Assembly: GCA_002162755.1 (NCBI GenBank)
Contig: MAAS01000023.1
Coordinates: 1 to 62,025, forward strand
From: Gammaproteobacteria bacterium 50_400_T64
Lineage (GTDB): Bacteria > Pseudomonadota > Gammaproteobacteria > Pseudomonadales > Porticoccaceae
DNA: 62,025 nt
Direction: 5' to 3'
The position numbers and the translations under genes were made by a program. Below are positions 1-8,693 of this stretch, piece after piece. The notes under the pieces are model-generated. The model ran no database searches. It was not told the origin of the DNA and was given only the letters and a program-made list of their open reading frames with translations. The first letter of the stretch is position 1. Every line of letters starts with the position of its first letter.

Positions 1-26
1 GAAATCACCATAATCCGCACCGCTAT

Positions 27-141
27 GGTGACCCTTGTCGGTCCCCCCGCAATGAACGTCTGTAAACTCCGCCAGGCCCGGAAGGGAGCAACGGTAGCAG
101 ATAATTCGTGTGCTGGGGTGTGGCTGATGAGGGTTGCCACC
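27..141 (+). ncRNA. ffs: Signal recognition particle RNA (4.5S type)
   Basis: Small bacterial SRP RNA that binds Ffh and targets nascent inner-membrane proteins to FtsY. The diagnostic domain IV core is visible at about 80-114: an AGGCCCGGAAGGGAGCA-like stretch with the GGAA tetraloop, followed by the asymmetric loop side AGCA. The ends pair: GGTGACCCT at 27-35 with AGGGTTGCCACC at 130-141, closing one long hairpin of about 115 nt, the length of the E. coli RNA. It lies upstream of dnaX, as in Pseudomonas. The exact ends are inferred from pairing; the promoter would lie at or beyond the left window edge. Confidence 0.95.
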
Positions 142-220
142 TAATTCTCTCTTGCCTATGCACTGCGCCAACGCCTTGTTCGCGCGCGATGATAACTCCC
201 GCTGAATAGGCTATCCGAAT

Positions 221-275
221 CTCCGTATTCTCTATCTACGTATTCCCTATCTCCGTATAATGCCCTGCATATAAT
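221..275 (+). promoter_or_regulatory. Tandem 15-bp repeats and TATAAT boxes upstream of dnaX
   Basis: Two adjacent 15-bp units, ctccgtattctctat (221-235) and ctacgtattccctat (236-250), differ at two positions; a third partial copy begins at 251 (ctccgtat) and runs into TATAAT at 256-261. A second TATAAT lies at 270-275. No good -35 hexamer stands 16-18 bp upstream of either, so this is a candidate dnaX promoter region only. Whether the repeats bind a protein is unknown. Confidence 0.4.
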
Positions 276-317
276 GTGCGGTTTTCAATCGCCGACTTCT
301 ATTGAGGCAAATAAACG

Positions 318-2360
318 ATGAGCTATCAGGTGCTGGCCCGTAAATGGCGTCCGCGTACCTTTGCCGAAATGGCGGGGCAGGAGCATGTACTGCAGGCGCT
401 GATTAACGCCCTCGACAATGACCGCTTACACCACGCCTATTTGTTTACGGGTACTCGGGGTGTGGGTAAAACTACCATCGCCCGTATTCTCGCCAAGTGT
501 TTGAATTGCGAGGAGGGCGTTAGCTCGGTCCCCTGTGGCCAATGCAGTGCCTGTACTGAGATCGCCGATGGCCGCTTTATTGATTTGATTGAAGTGGATG
601 CGGCGTCGCGCACCAAGGTCGAAGACACCCGCGAGCTGCTCGACAACGTGCAGTACATGCCGTCTCACGGGCGCTTCAAGGTTTATCTGATCGATGAAGT
701 ACACATGCTCTCGACTCACAGTTTTAATGCCCTGTTAAAAACGCTGGAAGAGCCACCCGCTCACGTTAAGTTTTTGTTGGCGACGACCGATCCACAGAAA
801 CTGCCAGTGACGATTTTATCGCGCTGCCTGCAGTTCAATCTGAAAAACCTTAGCCCTGAGCGCATTGTTGAACATCTAAGCTTTGTCCTCGGTGAAGAGA
901 AAGTTCCTTTCGAAGAAGCTGCTCTATGGGCTTTAGCCCGCGCCGCCGATGGCAGTATGCGCGATGCTTTGAGTTTGACTGATCAGGCCATTGCTCACGG
1001 TGGTGGCAAGCTCAGCGAGACTGAATTAAGCACCATGCTCGGCAGTATCGACCGCAGCTGGATTATCGCGATTTGTCAGGCCCTCGCCGAGCGCGATAGC
1101 TCGCAGGTTCTGGCCCAGGTCGCCTTGTTGGCCGAGCATGCGCCAGACTTCGGTGCTGCTCTGAGTGAAATGCTTTCGGTGTGGCACCGTGTCGCTATTG
1201 CACAGGTTGTGCCTGAAGCTGCCGATAATAGCCTCGGTGATCAACAGATGATCACCAGTCTGGCGACTAGCCTGGGCCGTGAAGAAGTACAGCTGTACTA
1301 CCAGATTTGTCTGCTCGGCAAGCGAGATTTAGCCCTGGCGGCCGATCCGCGTAGTGGTTTTGAAATGGTGATGCTGCGTTTGCTGGCCTTTCAGCCTGCA
1401 CCGGAAATGGCGATGAAGCCACTGCCCGTACCCACTGCGCAGGCGACGGCCACACCGCCCGTTACGCCAACACCTCAAGCGACCGCACCTGCTATGACGG
1501 CTGATACAGCTCTCGCCCAGGAGGTGGTGGAGCCTGTAAAAAAGCCTGAAGCGCTGGACGCGGTGGCGCACACCACGCCAGTAGCGCCAGCCGTTAAGCC
1601 CCTTGCAGACGTTGTGTCTGAGCCTGAAATAAAGGCAGTAGCTAAAGCTGAAGCAGAGCTGCGACTTGCGCCAGCCCCAGCCCCTGATGTCGCACCGCGC
1701 AATGAAGCCCCTGTTTTTAAGCCACCGGTCGTGCCTGGGCAGAGTGAGAATCCAGCACCTGTTGCTGCGCCATCTTCAGTAGCGTCGATACAGGCAGAGC
1801 CAATACAAGCCGCAGCCACTACACCTGCACCTTCTATAGCTACAAATTTGCCCCCCCAGGCTTTATCGACTCGCCCGCAATCAATTGCGACTGCAGCAGC
1901 CCCTAAGGTTGTCGATAAATCCCAGCCCGCCAGTCTGCCTGTTAGTGATTACCCTTTAAGCAGTCTCGATAATGACCGCTGGTTGGTGTTGTGTAATGCC
2001 TTGCCTATTTCAGGTTTACTCGCGACGGTGGCAGCAAACTCTGTGGTGGAAGAAAACGACGGCCAGCGGCTGTTGTTCCGCCTGGAGAAGGGGCACGATG
2101 CGGTCTATGATCCCGCCTATCAACAGCGCCTCGCGGATGCGTTGGGTGAACATTTTCAGCAAGCGTTAAACGTTGAAATTGTTATCGGGCAGGTCAGTGT
2201 TGAAACGCCTTATCTTTACCGCCTGCGCAAACGTGCCGAACGACAGGCGCTGGCCGTGCAAACCTTGCGTGATGATCCTGTGGCCAAAGCCCTCGAGCAG
2301 CGTTTTGGTGCGAGCTTGAATGAAGCCACCGTGGTGCCGATTGACGAAGTGCATGAGTAG
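318..2360 (+). CDS. dnaX: DNA polymerase III subunits tau and gamma
   Basis: Clamp-loader ATPase of the replicative polymerase. Seen in the 680-residue product: Walker A GTRGVGKT (45-52), zinc cysteines C64, C73, C76 and C79 (same spacing as E. coli), Walker B DEVH (126-129), the SRC arginine-finger motif (168-170), a long Ala/Pro-rich linker (about 375-540) and a C-terminal tau domain. Inside the linker, codons 408-409 form the slippery heptamer A AAA AAG (1538-1544). A Shine-Dalgarno-like AGGAGGT stands 12 nt upstream and a GC-rich stem-loop starts 6 nt downstream. A -1 slip adds one alanine and reaches TGA, giving a 410-residue gamma. First gene of a dnaX-ybaB-recR operon. Confidence 0.97.
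   Translation: MSYQVLARKWRPRTFAEMAGQEHVLQALINALDNDRLHHAYLFTGTRGVGKTTIARILAKCLNCEEGVSSVPCGQCSACTEIADGRFIDLIEVDAASRTKVEDTRELLDNVQYMPSHGRFKVYLIDEVHMLSTHSFNALLKTLEEPPAHVKFLLATTDPQKLPVTILSRCLQFNLKNLSPERIVEHLSFVLGEEKVPFEEAALWALARAADGSMRDALSLTDQAIAHGGGKLSETELSTMLGSIDRSWIIAICQALAERDSSQVLAQVALLAEHAPDFGAALSEMLSVWHRVAIAQVVPEAADNSLGDQQMITSLATSLGREEVQLYYQICLLGKRDLALAADPRSGFEMVMLRLLAFQPAPEMAMKPLPVPTAQATATPPVTPTPQATAPAMTADTALAQEVVEPVKKPEALDAVAHTTPVAPAVKPLADVVSEPEIKAVAKAEAELRLAPAPAPDVAPRNEAPVFKPPVVPGQSENPAPVAAPSSVASIQAEPIQAAATTPAPSIATNLPPQALSTRPQSIATAAAPKVVDKSQPASLPVSDYPLSSLDNDRWLVLCNALPISGLLATVAANSVVEENDGQRLLFRLEKGHDAVYDPAYQQRLADALGEHFQQALNVEIVIGQVSVETPYLYRLRKRAERQALAVQTLRDDPVAKALEQRFGASLNEATVVPIDEVHE
1519..1587 (+). 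promoter_or_regulatory. dnaX: Predicted -1 programmed frameshift signal in dnaX
   Basis: Three elements known from E. coli dnaX occur in order: AGGAGGT at 1519-1525, slippery A AAA AAG at 1538-1544, and a stem-loop at 1551-1587. In the stem GCGCT pairs with AGCGC, then GG/CC, CG/CG and GGTG/CACC, with small bulges and a GCGCA loop. After slipping, the -1 frame reads AAA AAA GCC TGA, so termination follows one extra codon. The elements are read directly; their function is inferred by analogy. Confidence 0.75.
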
Positions 2361-2435
2361 AAATAGTCTGTTAATAAAGCGTATTTACAGTATCCGTAAA
2401 AATGTGAATAGAATAAATGAATTGAGGAGTAAGCC

Positions 2436-2753
2436 ATGAAGCTCGACGACATGATGAAACAGGCCCAGGAAATGCAGGGCAAAATGCAGAAGATGCAGGA
2501 AGAAGTGCAAAATATTGAGGTCAAAGGCGAGTCCGGTGCGGGCATGGTCGAGGTGGTAATGACCGGCCGTCACGATGTGCGCAAGGTAACGCTTGATCCC
2601 AGCTTACTCACAGAAGATAAAGAAATTCTTGAAGATTTATTGGCTGCCGCAGTGAATGATGCAGTGCGTAAAGTAGAGGCTAAAAATAGCGACATGATGG
2701 GTAATTTGACGGCGGGCATGGGCTTGCCCGCTGGCTTTAAAATGCCTTTTTAA
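2436..2753 (+). CDS. ybaB: YbaB/EbfC family nucleoid-associated protein
   Basis: Small dimeric DNA-binding protein found between dnaX and recR in most proteobacteria, associated with the nucleoid and possibly with recombinational repair. The 105-residue product has the family form: an N-terminal methionine- and glutamine-rich amphipathic helix (about 1-30), a beta-strand core with a GESGAGMV-like segment, and a C-terminal helix ending in a Met/Gly-rich tail. The ATG is preceded by GAGGAG at a good distance. It starts 75 bp after dnaX, and recR follows about 100 bp later on the same strand, so cotranscription is likely. Confidence 0.95.
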   Translation: MKLDDMMKQAQEMQGKMQKMQEEVQNIEVKGESGAGMVEVVMTGRHDVRKVTLDPSLLTEDKEILEDLLAAAVNDAVRKVEAKNSDMMGNLTAGMGLPAGFKMPF

Positions 2754-2850
2754 TGCGAGACCTCTTTATTTTGAGAGCGTTTATTTTGAGAACGTATATT
2801 TTACGAACATTTGTTTACGTTTGTTTTTTACAAGTAAGGCACGCTGACTG

Positions 2851-3444
2851 ATGTTTGGCCCCGTTATTGACGAACTCATTGATGCATTGCGTTGCCTGCC
2901 CGGCGTTGGCCCCAAGTCGGCCCAACGTATGGCGCTGTATTTGCTCGATAAAGATCCCCGTGCAGCAGGTCGTTTATCGACCTCTATTCAACAAGCGGTT
3001 GAAAAGGTCGGGCGCTGTCAGCTTTGTCGTATGTTAACGGAAGCCTCGGTGTGTCAAATTTGCGCCAATCAGCGGCGGCAGCCCGACTTGCTGTGTGTGC
3101 TTGAAACCCCGGCGGATCTGTTTGCCATTGAGCAAAGTGGTTCTTACCGTGGGCGTTATTTTGTCTTGTTTGGGCATTTGTCGCCGATTGATGGCATCGG
3201 CCCCGAATCGATTGGCATCGATCAGTTACTACGGCGTCTGGTTGATGAGGAGATTAAAGAATTAATTCTGGCGACTAACCTGACCGTTGAAGGCGAGGCA
3301 ACCGCTCACTACATCGGCACCCATGCTCAGGCTTTAGGCGTTGGTGTGTCGCGCATAGCCCACGGTGTGCCGCTCGGCGGTGAACTGGAATACGTTGACG
3401 GTGGTACTTTGAGCCATGCGTTTAGTAGTCGTACCTTAATTTAA
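2851..3444 (+). CDS. recR: Recombination mediator RecR
   Basis: RecR works with RecO (and RecF) to load RecA on SSB-coated gaps. The 197-residue product has the usual length and domain order: N-terminal helix-hairpin-helix (LPGVGPKSA, about 16-24), a zinc finger with C56, C59, C68 and C71, and a Toprim domain starting near residue 80 ([13 protein letters not shown]) with the conserved [11 protein letters not shown] stretch. Third gene of the dnaX-ybaB-recR group. A weak AAGG ribosome site precedes the ATG. Confidence 0.97.
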   Translation: MFGPVIDELIDALRCLPGVGPKSAQRMALYLLDKDPRAAGRLSTSIQQAVEKVGRCQLCRMLTEASVCQICANQRRQPDLLCVLETPADLFAIEQSGSYRGRYFVLFGHLSPIDGIGPESIGIDQLLRRLVDEEIKELILATNLTVEGEATAHYIGTHAQALGVGVSRIAHGVPLGGELEYVDGGTLSHAFSSRTLI

Positions 3445-3470
3445 ATTCAGCGCTTTTTATATTTATAGAT

Positions 3471-3637
3471 CTAGGGAGTTTCTGAATGAGTCTGGACGAA
3501 GTAGATGGCGAGCTAAAATCATTAGATTCAAGGCGCAAAACGCACGTAATAGCGAGCTATTGCGAAGTTTTGCAACGAAGAAGCTGATTATTTTAGCCGT
3601 CAGATACGAGTTCATGGCTTGTTCAGAGGCTCCCTGG
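3471..3637. repeat. 167-bp near-palindromic intergenic element
   Basis: The gap between recR and rnd is mostly one imperfect inverted repeat. The outer arm GGGAGTTTCTGAA (3474-3486) pairs, allowing G-U, with TTCAGAGGCTCCC (3622-3634). Further in, GCTAAAATCATTAG pairs with GATTATTTTAGC, GCGCAAAAC with GTTTTGCAA, and CGTAATAGC with GCTATTGCG at the centre. This is the form of a non-coding intergenic repeat or MITE-like element that folds into one long cruciform or hairpin. No other copy was noticed in the window, and no flanking target duplication is clear. Confidence 0.7.
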
Positions 3638-3675
3638 ATAAAACCCCCTCCAAAATTAATGTTGAGTAGACCCTT

Positions 3676-4854
3676 TTGAGCAGCGAATATTCCCCGGCCA
3701 TTAATTCCCCCGCCATTATGATCACCGACAACGAGGCGCTCGAAAAAGCTGCGCAACGTTGGCAGGAAGTTGACGTTATCGCTCTGGATACAGAGTTTAT
3801 TCGCACTGACACTTTCTACCCGATACTGGCTTTAGTGCAGTTGTGTGATGGTGAAACCACCTGGTTGCTTGACCCTATAGCGCTACCTAAGCCCCAGGGC
3901 TTGATCGATTTATTGGCGAATCCCAAGGTCGTTAAAGTTTTGCACTCCTGCTCGGAAGATCTGGAAACACTGGCCCACAGTCTTGGGCAGTTGCCCGATC
4001 CTTTGTTCGATACACAAACCGCAGCGGCTTATTGCGGGCTGGGGTTTTCCGTTGGCTATCGCGGTGTGGTTAAAGAACTGGCCGGTGTTGAGCTGGACAA
4101 GCACGAGACGCGTTCAGACTGGTTGCAGCGCCCGCTGAGTGATTCGCAGTTAAGTTACGCAGCAGAAGACGTGCATTATTTATTACCTGTTTATCAGGCT
4201 CTGGTCGAGCAACTTAAAAGCCAGCAACGCCTGAGCTGGGTGGAAGATGAAATGCTCGGCAAATTGGCGAACTCCCGTCGTGCCCAGCCGCCAGAAAAGT
4301 ATTACACCCGTGTCAAAGGTGCGTGGAAACTCGATGGGCGCGGGCTGGCTATTTTGCAGGCCCTGACTACCTGGCGAGAAGGCGAGGCACGGCAAGAGAA
4401 TCGCCCCCGTGGACGCATTATTGCAGATAAAGATTTATTGCCAATTTCATTCTTAAAGCCGCCGCTGAATATGGGGCAGCTTAAAGGGACGAATGTGCTC
4501 CACCCGCGAGAGTTGCGTTTGTACGGTGAGAAAATACTCTCTGTTTTCGCTGATATTGACGGCAACGACGGCAAAGGTTTCCCCGCATTATTGCCCAAGG
4601 CCATTCCCCGTGAACATGGCTCGATGTTGAAATCTTGCCGCAAGCTGGTGGTGGCTGCGGCTGAAAAACTGGAGCTGGCACCTGAGGTGTTAGCGCGTAA
4701 AGTCGATCTGGAGTTTCTGGTGCGCTCCATCGCCTACGGCGAAGTGCAATTGCCCGAGGTGCTGGCAAGCGGCTGGCGTTATGAGGCGGTCGGTGAAAGC
4801 CTGTTGAGCCATGCCTCTGAATTGCAGGCTGGTATAAAAACTGATGGGAAATGA
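3676..4854 (+). CDS. rnd: Ribonuclease D
   Basis: 3'-5' exoribonuclease that trims tRNA and other stable RNA ends. The DEDD exonuclease domain is complete: LDTEF with D38 and E40, a second Asp in CSEDLETL, and the last motif YAAEDVHYLL. An HRDC domain follows (about 225-300, RGLAILQALTTWREGEAR). Length 392 if translation starts at TTG 3676. An ATG at 3718 (residue 15) would also give a full domain and resembles other RNase D N-termini; neither start has a strong ribosome site, so the start is unsure. The end overlaps the reading frame of the YcgL gene. Confidence 0.93.
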   Translation: MSSEYSPAINSPAIMITDNEALEKAAQRWQEVDVIALDTEFIRTDTFYPILALVQLCDGETTWLLDPIALPKPQGLIDLLANPKVVKVLHSCSEDLETLAHSLGQLPDPLFDTQTAAAYCGLGFSVGYRGVVKELAGVELDKHETRSDWLQRPLSDSQLSYAAEDVHYLLPVYQALVEQLKSQQRLSWVEDEMLGKLANSRRAQPPEKYYTRVKGAWKLDGRGLAILQALTTWREGEARQENRPRGRIIADKDLLPISFLKPPLNMGQLKGTNVLHPRELRLYGEKILSVFADIDGNDGKGFPALLPKAIPREHGSMLKSCRKLVVAAAEKLELAPEVLARKVDLEFLVRSIAYGEVQLPEVLASGWRYEAVGESLLSHASELQAGIKTDGK

Positions 4855-4867
4855 AGAAAGAATTGCT

Positions 4868-5149
4868 ATGACTGTACTGTGTAAAATTTATAGAAGCGCG
4901 AACAAAAGTGACTGCTATCTTTACGTGCCTTTTGAGAAAGATCTTGAGGACGTACCTGATGCATTGCTGAAACATTTAGGCAAGCTCGAGTCGGCGATGA
5001 CTTTGAAATTAACGCCAGAGCGAAAATTGGCCCAGGCTGATATTAAAGAGGTGCTATCGCAGCTTGACGAGCAAGGCTATTACCTGCAAATGGCATCGAC
5101 CACTGACGAATATATGCAGATTGTTCGCGCGCGCAACGAGAAACTTTAG
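4868..5149 (+). CDS. ycgL: YcgL domain-containing protein
   Basis: Small protein of the YcgL family (function unknown), regularly found beside rnd and ycgN in gammaproteobacteria. The family hallmarks IYRSANKSDCYLYV near the N-terminus and LDEQGYYLQM near the C-terminus are present. I choose ATG 4868 (93 residues) because AGAAAG lies just upstream and the family starts close to this point; an in-frame ATG at 4844 would add eight residues and overlap the end of rnd. Its TAG stop overlaps the GTG start of the next gene (TAGTG), so translational coupling is likely. Confidence 0.88.
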   Translation: MTVLCKIYRSANKSDCYLYVPFEKDLEDVPDALLKHLGKLESAMTLKLTPERKLAQADIKEVLSQLDEQGYYLQMASTTDEYMQIVRARNEKL

Positions 5150-5598
5150 TGGCAGAGTTAGCGCCGGGTTTTTGGAAAAACCGCCCGCTGGATGATCTCA
5201 ACCCCCAGGAATGGGAGGCGTTGTGCGATGGCTGCGGGCGCTGCTGTTTGGTTAAGCTCGAAGACTTTGATAGCGATGAGGTTTACTTCACCAGTCTTGC
5301 CTGTGAGCTGCTCGATACGGAAAGCTGTCGCTGTGCAAATTACAGCCAGCGTTTTGATAAAGTGGCAGACTGCATACAGCTTAGCGCTGAAAAAGTAGAA
5401 AGTATTAACTGGCTGCCATCGACCTGTGCCTATCGGCTGCGACACGAGGGCGAACCACTGCCCGAGTGGCATCCGCTGGTATCGGGGAATCCCGAATCAG
5501 TCCGCGAGGCGGGTATATCGGTGAGTGGGCGGGTGACCTCCGAAGCCCATGTTCACCCCGACAGTATTGAAGAGCATATTGTCTACTGGGTTGATTAA
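5149..5598 (+). CDS. ycgN: YcgN family cysteine-cluster protein (UPF0260)
   Basis: Member of the YcgN/CxxCxxCC group, a short cysteine-rich family with uncharacterised function, thought to bind zinc or an iron-sulfur cluster. Seen in 149 residues: the signature CDGCGRCC (about 27-34), later cysteines in LACELLDTESCRCANY, and the conserved tail VHPDSIEEHIVYWVD. It begins with GTG overlapping the stop of ycgL. The rnd-ycgL-ycgN order is common in related genomes, but no shared role is established. Confidence 0.9.
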   Translation: MAELAPGFWKNRPLDDLNPQEWEALCDGCGRCCLVKLEDFDSDEVYFTSLACELLDTESCRCANYSQRFDKVADCIQLSAEKVESINWLPSTCAYRLRHEGEPLPEWHPLVSGNPESVREAGISVSGRVTSEAHVHPDSIEEHIVYWVD

Positions 5599-5664
5599 GA
5601 GAATTTAGCGGCCGCTTTATTTGCAGGGCTATAATAAAACCCAAAGGGGCCAGAAAGGATAATT

Positions 5665-6057
5665 ATGTATACACCGGAAAACTATTTTTGGGGCTGTGTG
5701 GCTTATATTCTTGGCGTGTTAATGGCCGCGCCATTTATCTGGTGGGCGACGCACCGTATACCCTGGTATCCGCTCAGAGCCTTTTTCCGCATGTTAAGTT
5801 TGGCTCTGTTACTAACCCCTGCTTTCCCCTATGAAGGCATGACTTATCTCGCGCCGGCCTGGGCCATCGCAGCCTTTGAATTGATAAAGCCAACCATGGA
5901 GCACGGTGTGCGCCGTGTGCTGATCCCGATAGGTTTCAGCTTCTTCGTCCTCTACGCTTTAAACCTCTGTGTTTGGCAGTTGTTGAAAGCGCGAGCTGAG
6001 AAGAAAGCCCTGAGTGACACTGGTGATGAGCAGGAAGAGGGTTTTGTTTCTTCCTGA
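5665..6057 (+). CDS. Hypothetical inner-membrane protein
   Basis: I do not recognise this 130-residue protein. It shows about three hydrophobic segments (residues 8-28, 45-70 and 85-110) separated by short basic loops and a charged, acidic C-terminal tail (DTGDEQEEG), as in small integral inner-membrane proteins. AGAAAGGA lies just before the ATG and a TATAAT sequence at 5630-5635 may serve as its promoter. It stands alone, 66 bp after ycgN, and converges with the peptide transporter gene that ends 11 bp away. Composition matches its neighbours. Confidence 0.75.
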   Translation: MYTPENYFWGCVAYILGVLMAAPFIWWATHRIPWYPLRAFFRMLSLALLLTPAFPYEGMTYLAPAWAIAAFELIKPTMEHGVRRVLIPIGFSFFVLYALNLCVWQLLKARAEKKALSDTGDEQEEGFVSS

Positions 6058-6068
6058 AATAAGCATTC

Positions 6069-7619
6069 TCAATGTACCCCGTGCATACCTTTACGCAACA
6101 GCGGCGATAGCATCAATAAAAACACGGCAATAGCCACCGCAAACCAGCCGACATTGCTGTACACATCGAGGGTTCTTGCCAGTGCGCTAGCCTGATCGAG
6201 TACTTCGCCGTCAACTGTTGTGCTGCTAGTCAGCTGGGCGATTTTACTGGCGATAAAGTTAGCACCCGCCGAGGCGAGAAACCACACACCCATCATCATG
6301 CCGACAATGCGCGGCACACTCAGCTTGGTAATCATCGACAGGCCGACGGGCGACAGGCAGAGCTCGCCCGTGGTGTGGAAAAGGTAGATCAGTACCAGCC
6401 ATATCATGCCTATGCCCTGGCCCTCGCTGGCGAGTCGGGCGCCGAAGACCAATACCAGAAAGCCGAGGCCGACCTGAAACAGGGCGAGGGCAAATTTCAC
6501 CGGTGTCGAGGGTTCGCGTCCGCGAGCGGCGAGGCGTGTCCAGAGGATGGAAAATACCGGGGCCAGCAGGAAGATAAAGAAGGCGTTGAAGGATTGAAAT
6601 ACTGAGGCAGGTAGTTCATATCCAAATAGAACGCGGTCAACGCTGCGATCGGCAAAGAGGTTGAGTGACGAGCCTGCCTGTTCGAATAGCGCCCAAAAAA
6701 GCACGGAGAAAAGGATCAGTGTAGCGGCGACGAAGAGGCGGTGGCGCTCCACCGGCTCGCACTTGAGGAAGGCATAGGCGAGGATGACGAGGAGCATCAG
6801 CCCGCCAAAACCGCTCAGAGCCTGGCCAACCAGGGCCTGATGTTGCACCAGTTGCCAGATGGCGAATACGCCGCCGAAACCGCCCAGGTAAATGAGCTGT
6901 TCGCGATTGAGTCCGGCAAAAATACGAGTGGTGAGCTGTGCAGTACTTGGTGGTTCAGCTTTGCCCTGCAGGTGCTGTTGCCCCCTGAGGAAGACCACAA
7001 GGCCGAATAGCATGCCGATGCCCGCCAGGCCAAAGCCGTACTGCCAGCCGTAGGTTTGGCCGAGCCAGCCGCAGAGTAAAGACGATGAAAAAGCACCGAT
7101 ATTAATGCCCATATAAAACAGGGTAAAACCGCTGTCACGGCGCGGGTCGTCGTGACTGTAGAGGGCACCAACCACAGTGGAAATGTTGGCTTTTAGAAAG
7201 CCAACGCCACAAATAATGAAGGCAAGAGAGAGGTAAAATATTTGCAAATAGAAAGGATCACGACTGATACCATTGGATGAGTCGACTGCGATTGGCCCTT
7301 CTATTGCCATGCCTAAGTGCCCGCACACCAATAAAATAGCACCAAAAGTGACGGCTTTACGTGAACCTAAATAACGGTCTGCCAATACACCGCCAATCAC
7401 TGGTGTGACATAGACCAGTGCCGAATAGGCGCCGTAAATAAGAAAGGCCTTTTCATCACTAAACAGGAAGTGCTGGGTGAGGTAGAAAATCAACAGGGCG
7501 CGCATGCCGTAATAGGAAAAACGCTCCCACATTTCGGTCATAAAGCAGACGAATAAACCTTTGGGGTGGCCGAAGAAGGCGGTATCCGCCGAGGCCTTGT
7601 TGGTGGGTGTTACGGGCAT
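6069..7619 (-). CDS. POT family proton-dependent di/tripeptide transporter
   Basis: Inner-membrane symporter of the peptide transporter (PTR/POT, MFS) family, taking up di- and tripeptides with protons. The N-terminal ExxERFxYYG motif is present as EMWERFSYYGMR (about 29-40); the second signature GFTLFYMGINIGA and the C-terminal FLLAPVFSILW and GELCLSPVGLSM stretches are also recognisable. At 516 residues with 12-14 hydrophobic helices it fits DtpA/DtpB-type members. Monocistronic on the minus strand; its upstream region (7620-7847) is shared with the divergent moxR gene. Substrate range cannot be read from sequence. Confidence 0.93.
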   Translation of the reverse strand: MPVTPTNKASADTAFFGHPKGLFVCFMTEMWERFSYYGMRALLIFYLTQHFLFSDEKAFLIYGAYSALVYVTPVIGGVLADRYLGSRKAVTFGAILLVCGHLGMAIEGPIAVDSSNGISRDPFYLQIFYLSLAFIICGVGFLKANISTVVGALYSHDDPRRDSGFTLFYMGINIGAFSSSLLCGWLGQTYGWQYGFGLAGIGMLFGLVVFLRGQQHLQGKAEPPSTAQLTTRIFAGLNREQLIYLGGFGGVFAIWQLVQHQALVGQALSGFGGLMLLVILAYAFLKCEPVERHRLFVAATLILFSVLFWALFEQAGSSLNLFADRSVDRVLFGYELPASVFQSFNAFFIFLLAPVFSILWTRLAARGREPSTPVKFALALFQVGLGFLVLVFGARLASEGQGIGMIWLVLIYLFHTTGELCLSPVGLSMITKLSVPRIVGMMMGVWFLASAGANFIASKIAQLTSSTTVDGEVLDQASALARTLDVYSNVGWFAVAIAVFLLMLSPLLRKGMHGVH

Positions 7620-7847
7620 ATTGTCTGATCCAGTGTGTTTGCTTATTGGTGTGGTGATGCTTGGTTCATAACTGGGGTGATGAATCGATCGAGAGCATAC
7701 TAGCAGTGATGAGTAAGGTGGTCGAAGACTGCTTATATACAGGGGATGGCGTCAATGCAGTGGAGCCGCTAGAATGGCCGGCTTCGCTTATCAATTGAAA
7801 AGTACAATTAGCATTCGAATACATCATTCTTAATTAGGGGGAATATA

Positions 7848-8693
7848 ATGAAATTTACCGGGACAGAACGCTACGTAGCGACAAGTGATCTTCAAATGGC
7901 CGTTAACGCAGCCGTGACATTAGAGCGGCCGCTGCTGATTAAGGGCGAGCCAGGCACGGGTAAAACCATGCTGGCAGAAGAGGTGGCAACGGCTCTTGGC
8001 ATGCCGCTTATCGCCTGGCACATCAAGTCGACCACCAAGGCCCAACAGGGCTTGTACGACTACGATGCGGTATCTCGCCTGCGTGATTCTCAGTTGGGTA
8101 ACGATGATGTTCACGACATCAACAACTACATCCGAAAAGGTAAACTTTGGGAGGCCTTCACTGCCGACGAGCAGGTGGTACTGCTGATCGATGAAATCGA
8201 TAAGGCTGATATTGAATTCCCCAATGACTTGCTGCTTGAACTCGACAAAATGGAATTCCACGTCTACGAAACCGGCGAGCGTGTTGTTGCGAAACGTCGC
8301 CCCATTGTGATTATCACCAGTAACAATGAAAAAGAATTGCCCGATGCTTTCTTGCGTCGCTGCTTCTTTCACTTCATCAATTTCCCCAGTCGTGAAACCA
8401 TGCAGGAAATTGTTGACGTTCACTACCCGAACATCACCAAAGATCTGGTTGACGAAGCTCTCGACATTTTCTTCGACGTGCGCAAGATTCCCGGTCTGAA
8501 AAAGAAGCCATCGACTTCAGAGCTGGTCGACTGGTTGAAGCTGTTAATGTCGGATCAGATTCCCGACGGCATTCTTAAGCAGCGCGACGCCACCAAAGCG
8601 ATTCCGCCTTTGTACGGCGCTTTGTTGAAGAATGAGCAAGACGTGCATCTGCTCGAGCGACTGGCCTTTATGACCCGCAGGGATGCCAAGTAA
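7848..8693 (+). CDS. MoxR family AAA+ ATPase
   Basis: AAA+ chaperone-like ATPase of the MoxR group, which typically act with a von Willebrand factor A partner to mature or activate other protein complexes. Walker A GEPGTGKT (about 37-44), Walker B LLIDEID (about 111-117), sensor 1 TSNNEKELPDAFLRRC and the arginine finger region are present; 281 residues. A strong AGGGGGA ribosome site precedes the ATG. The stop TAA overlaps the ATG of the VWA gene (TAATG), so the pair is translationally coupled. The client is unknown. Confidence 0.93.
   Translation: MKFTGTERYVATSDLQMAVNAAVTLERPLLIKGEPGTGKTMLAEEVATALGMPLIAWHIKSTTKAQQGLYDYDAVSRLRDSQLGNDDVHDINNYIRKGKLWEAFTADEQVVLLIDEIDKADIEFPNDLLLELDKMEFHVYETGERVVAKRRPIVIITSNNEKELPDAFLRRCFFHFINFPSRETMQEIVDVHYPNITKDLVDEALDIFFDVRKIPGLKKKPSTSELVDWLKLLMSDQIPDGILKQRDATKAIPPLYGALLKNEQDVHLLERLAFMTRRDAK

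Noticed and set aside
1475-1819. Minus-strand 114-residue frame inside dnaX
   Set aside because: Ala/Gly/Thr-rich mirror of the dnaX linker; no start signals.
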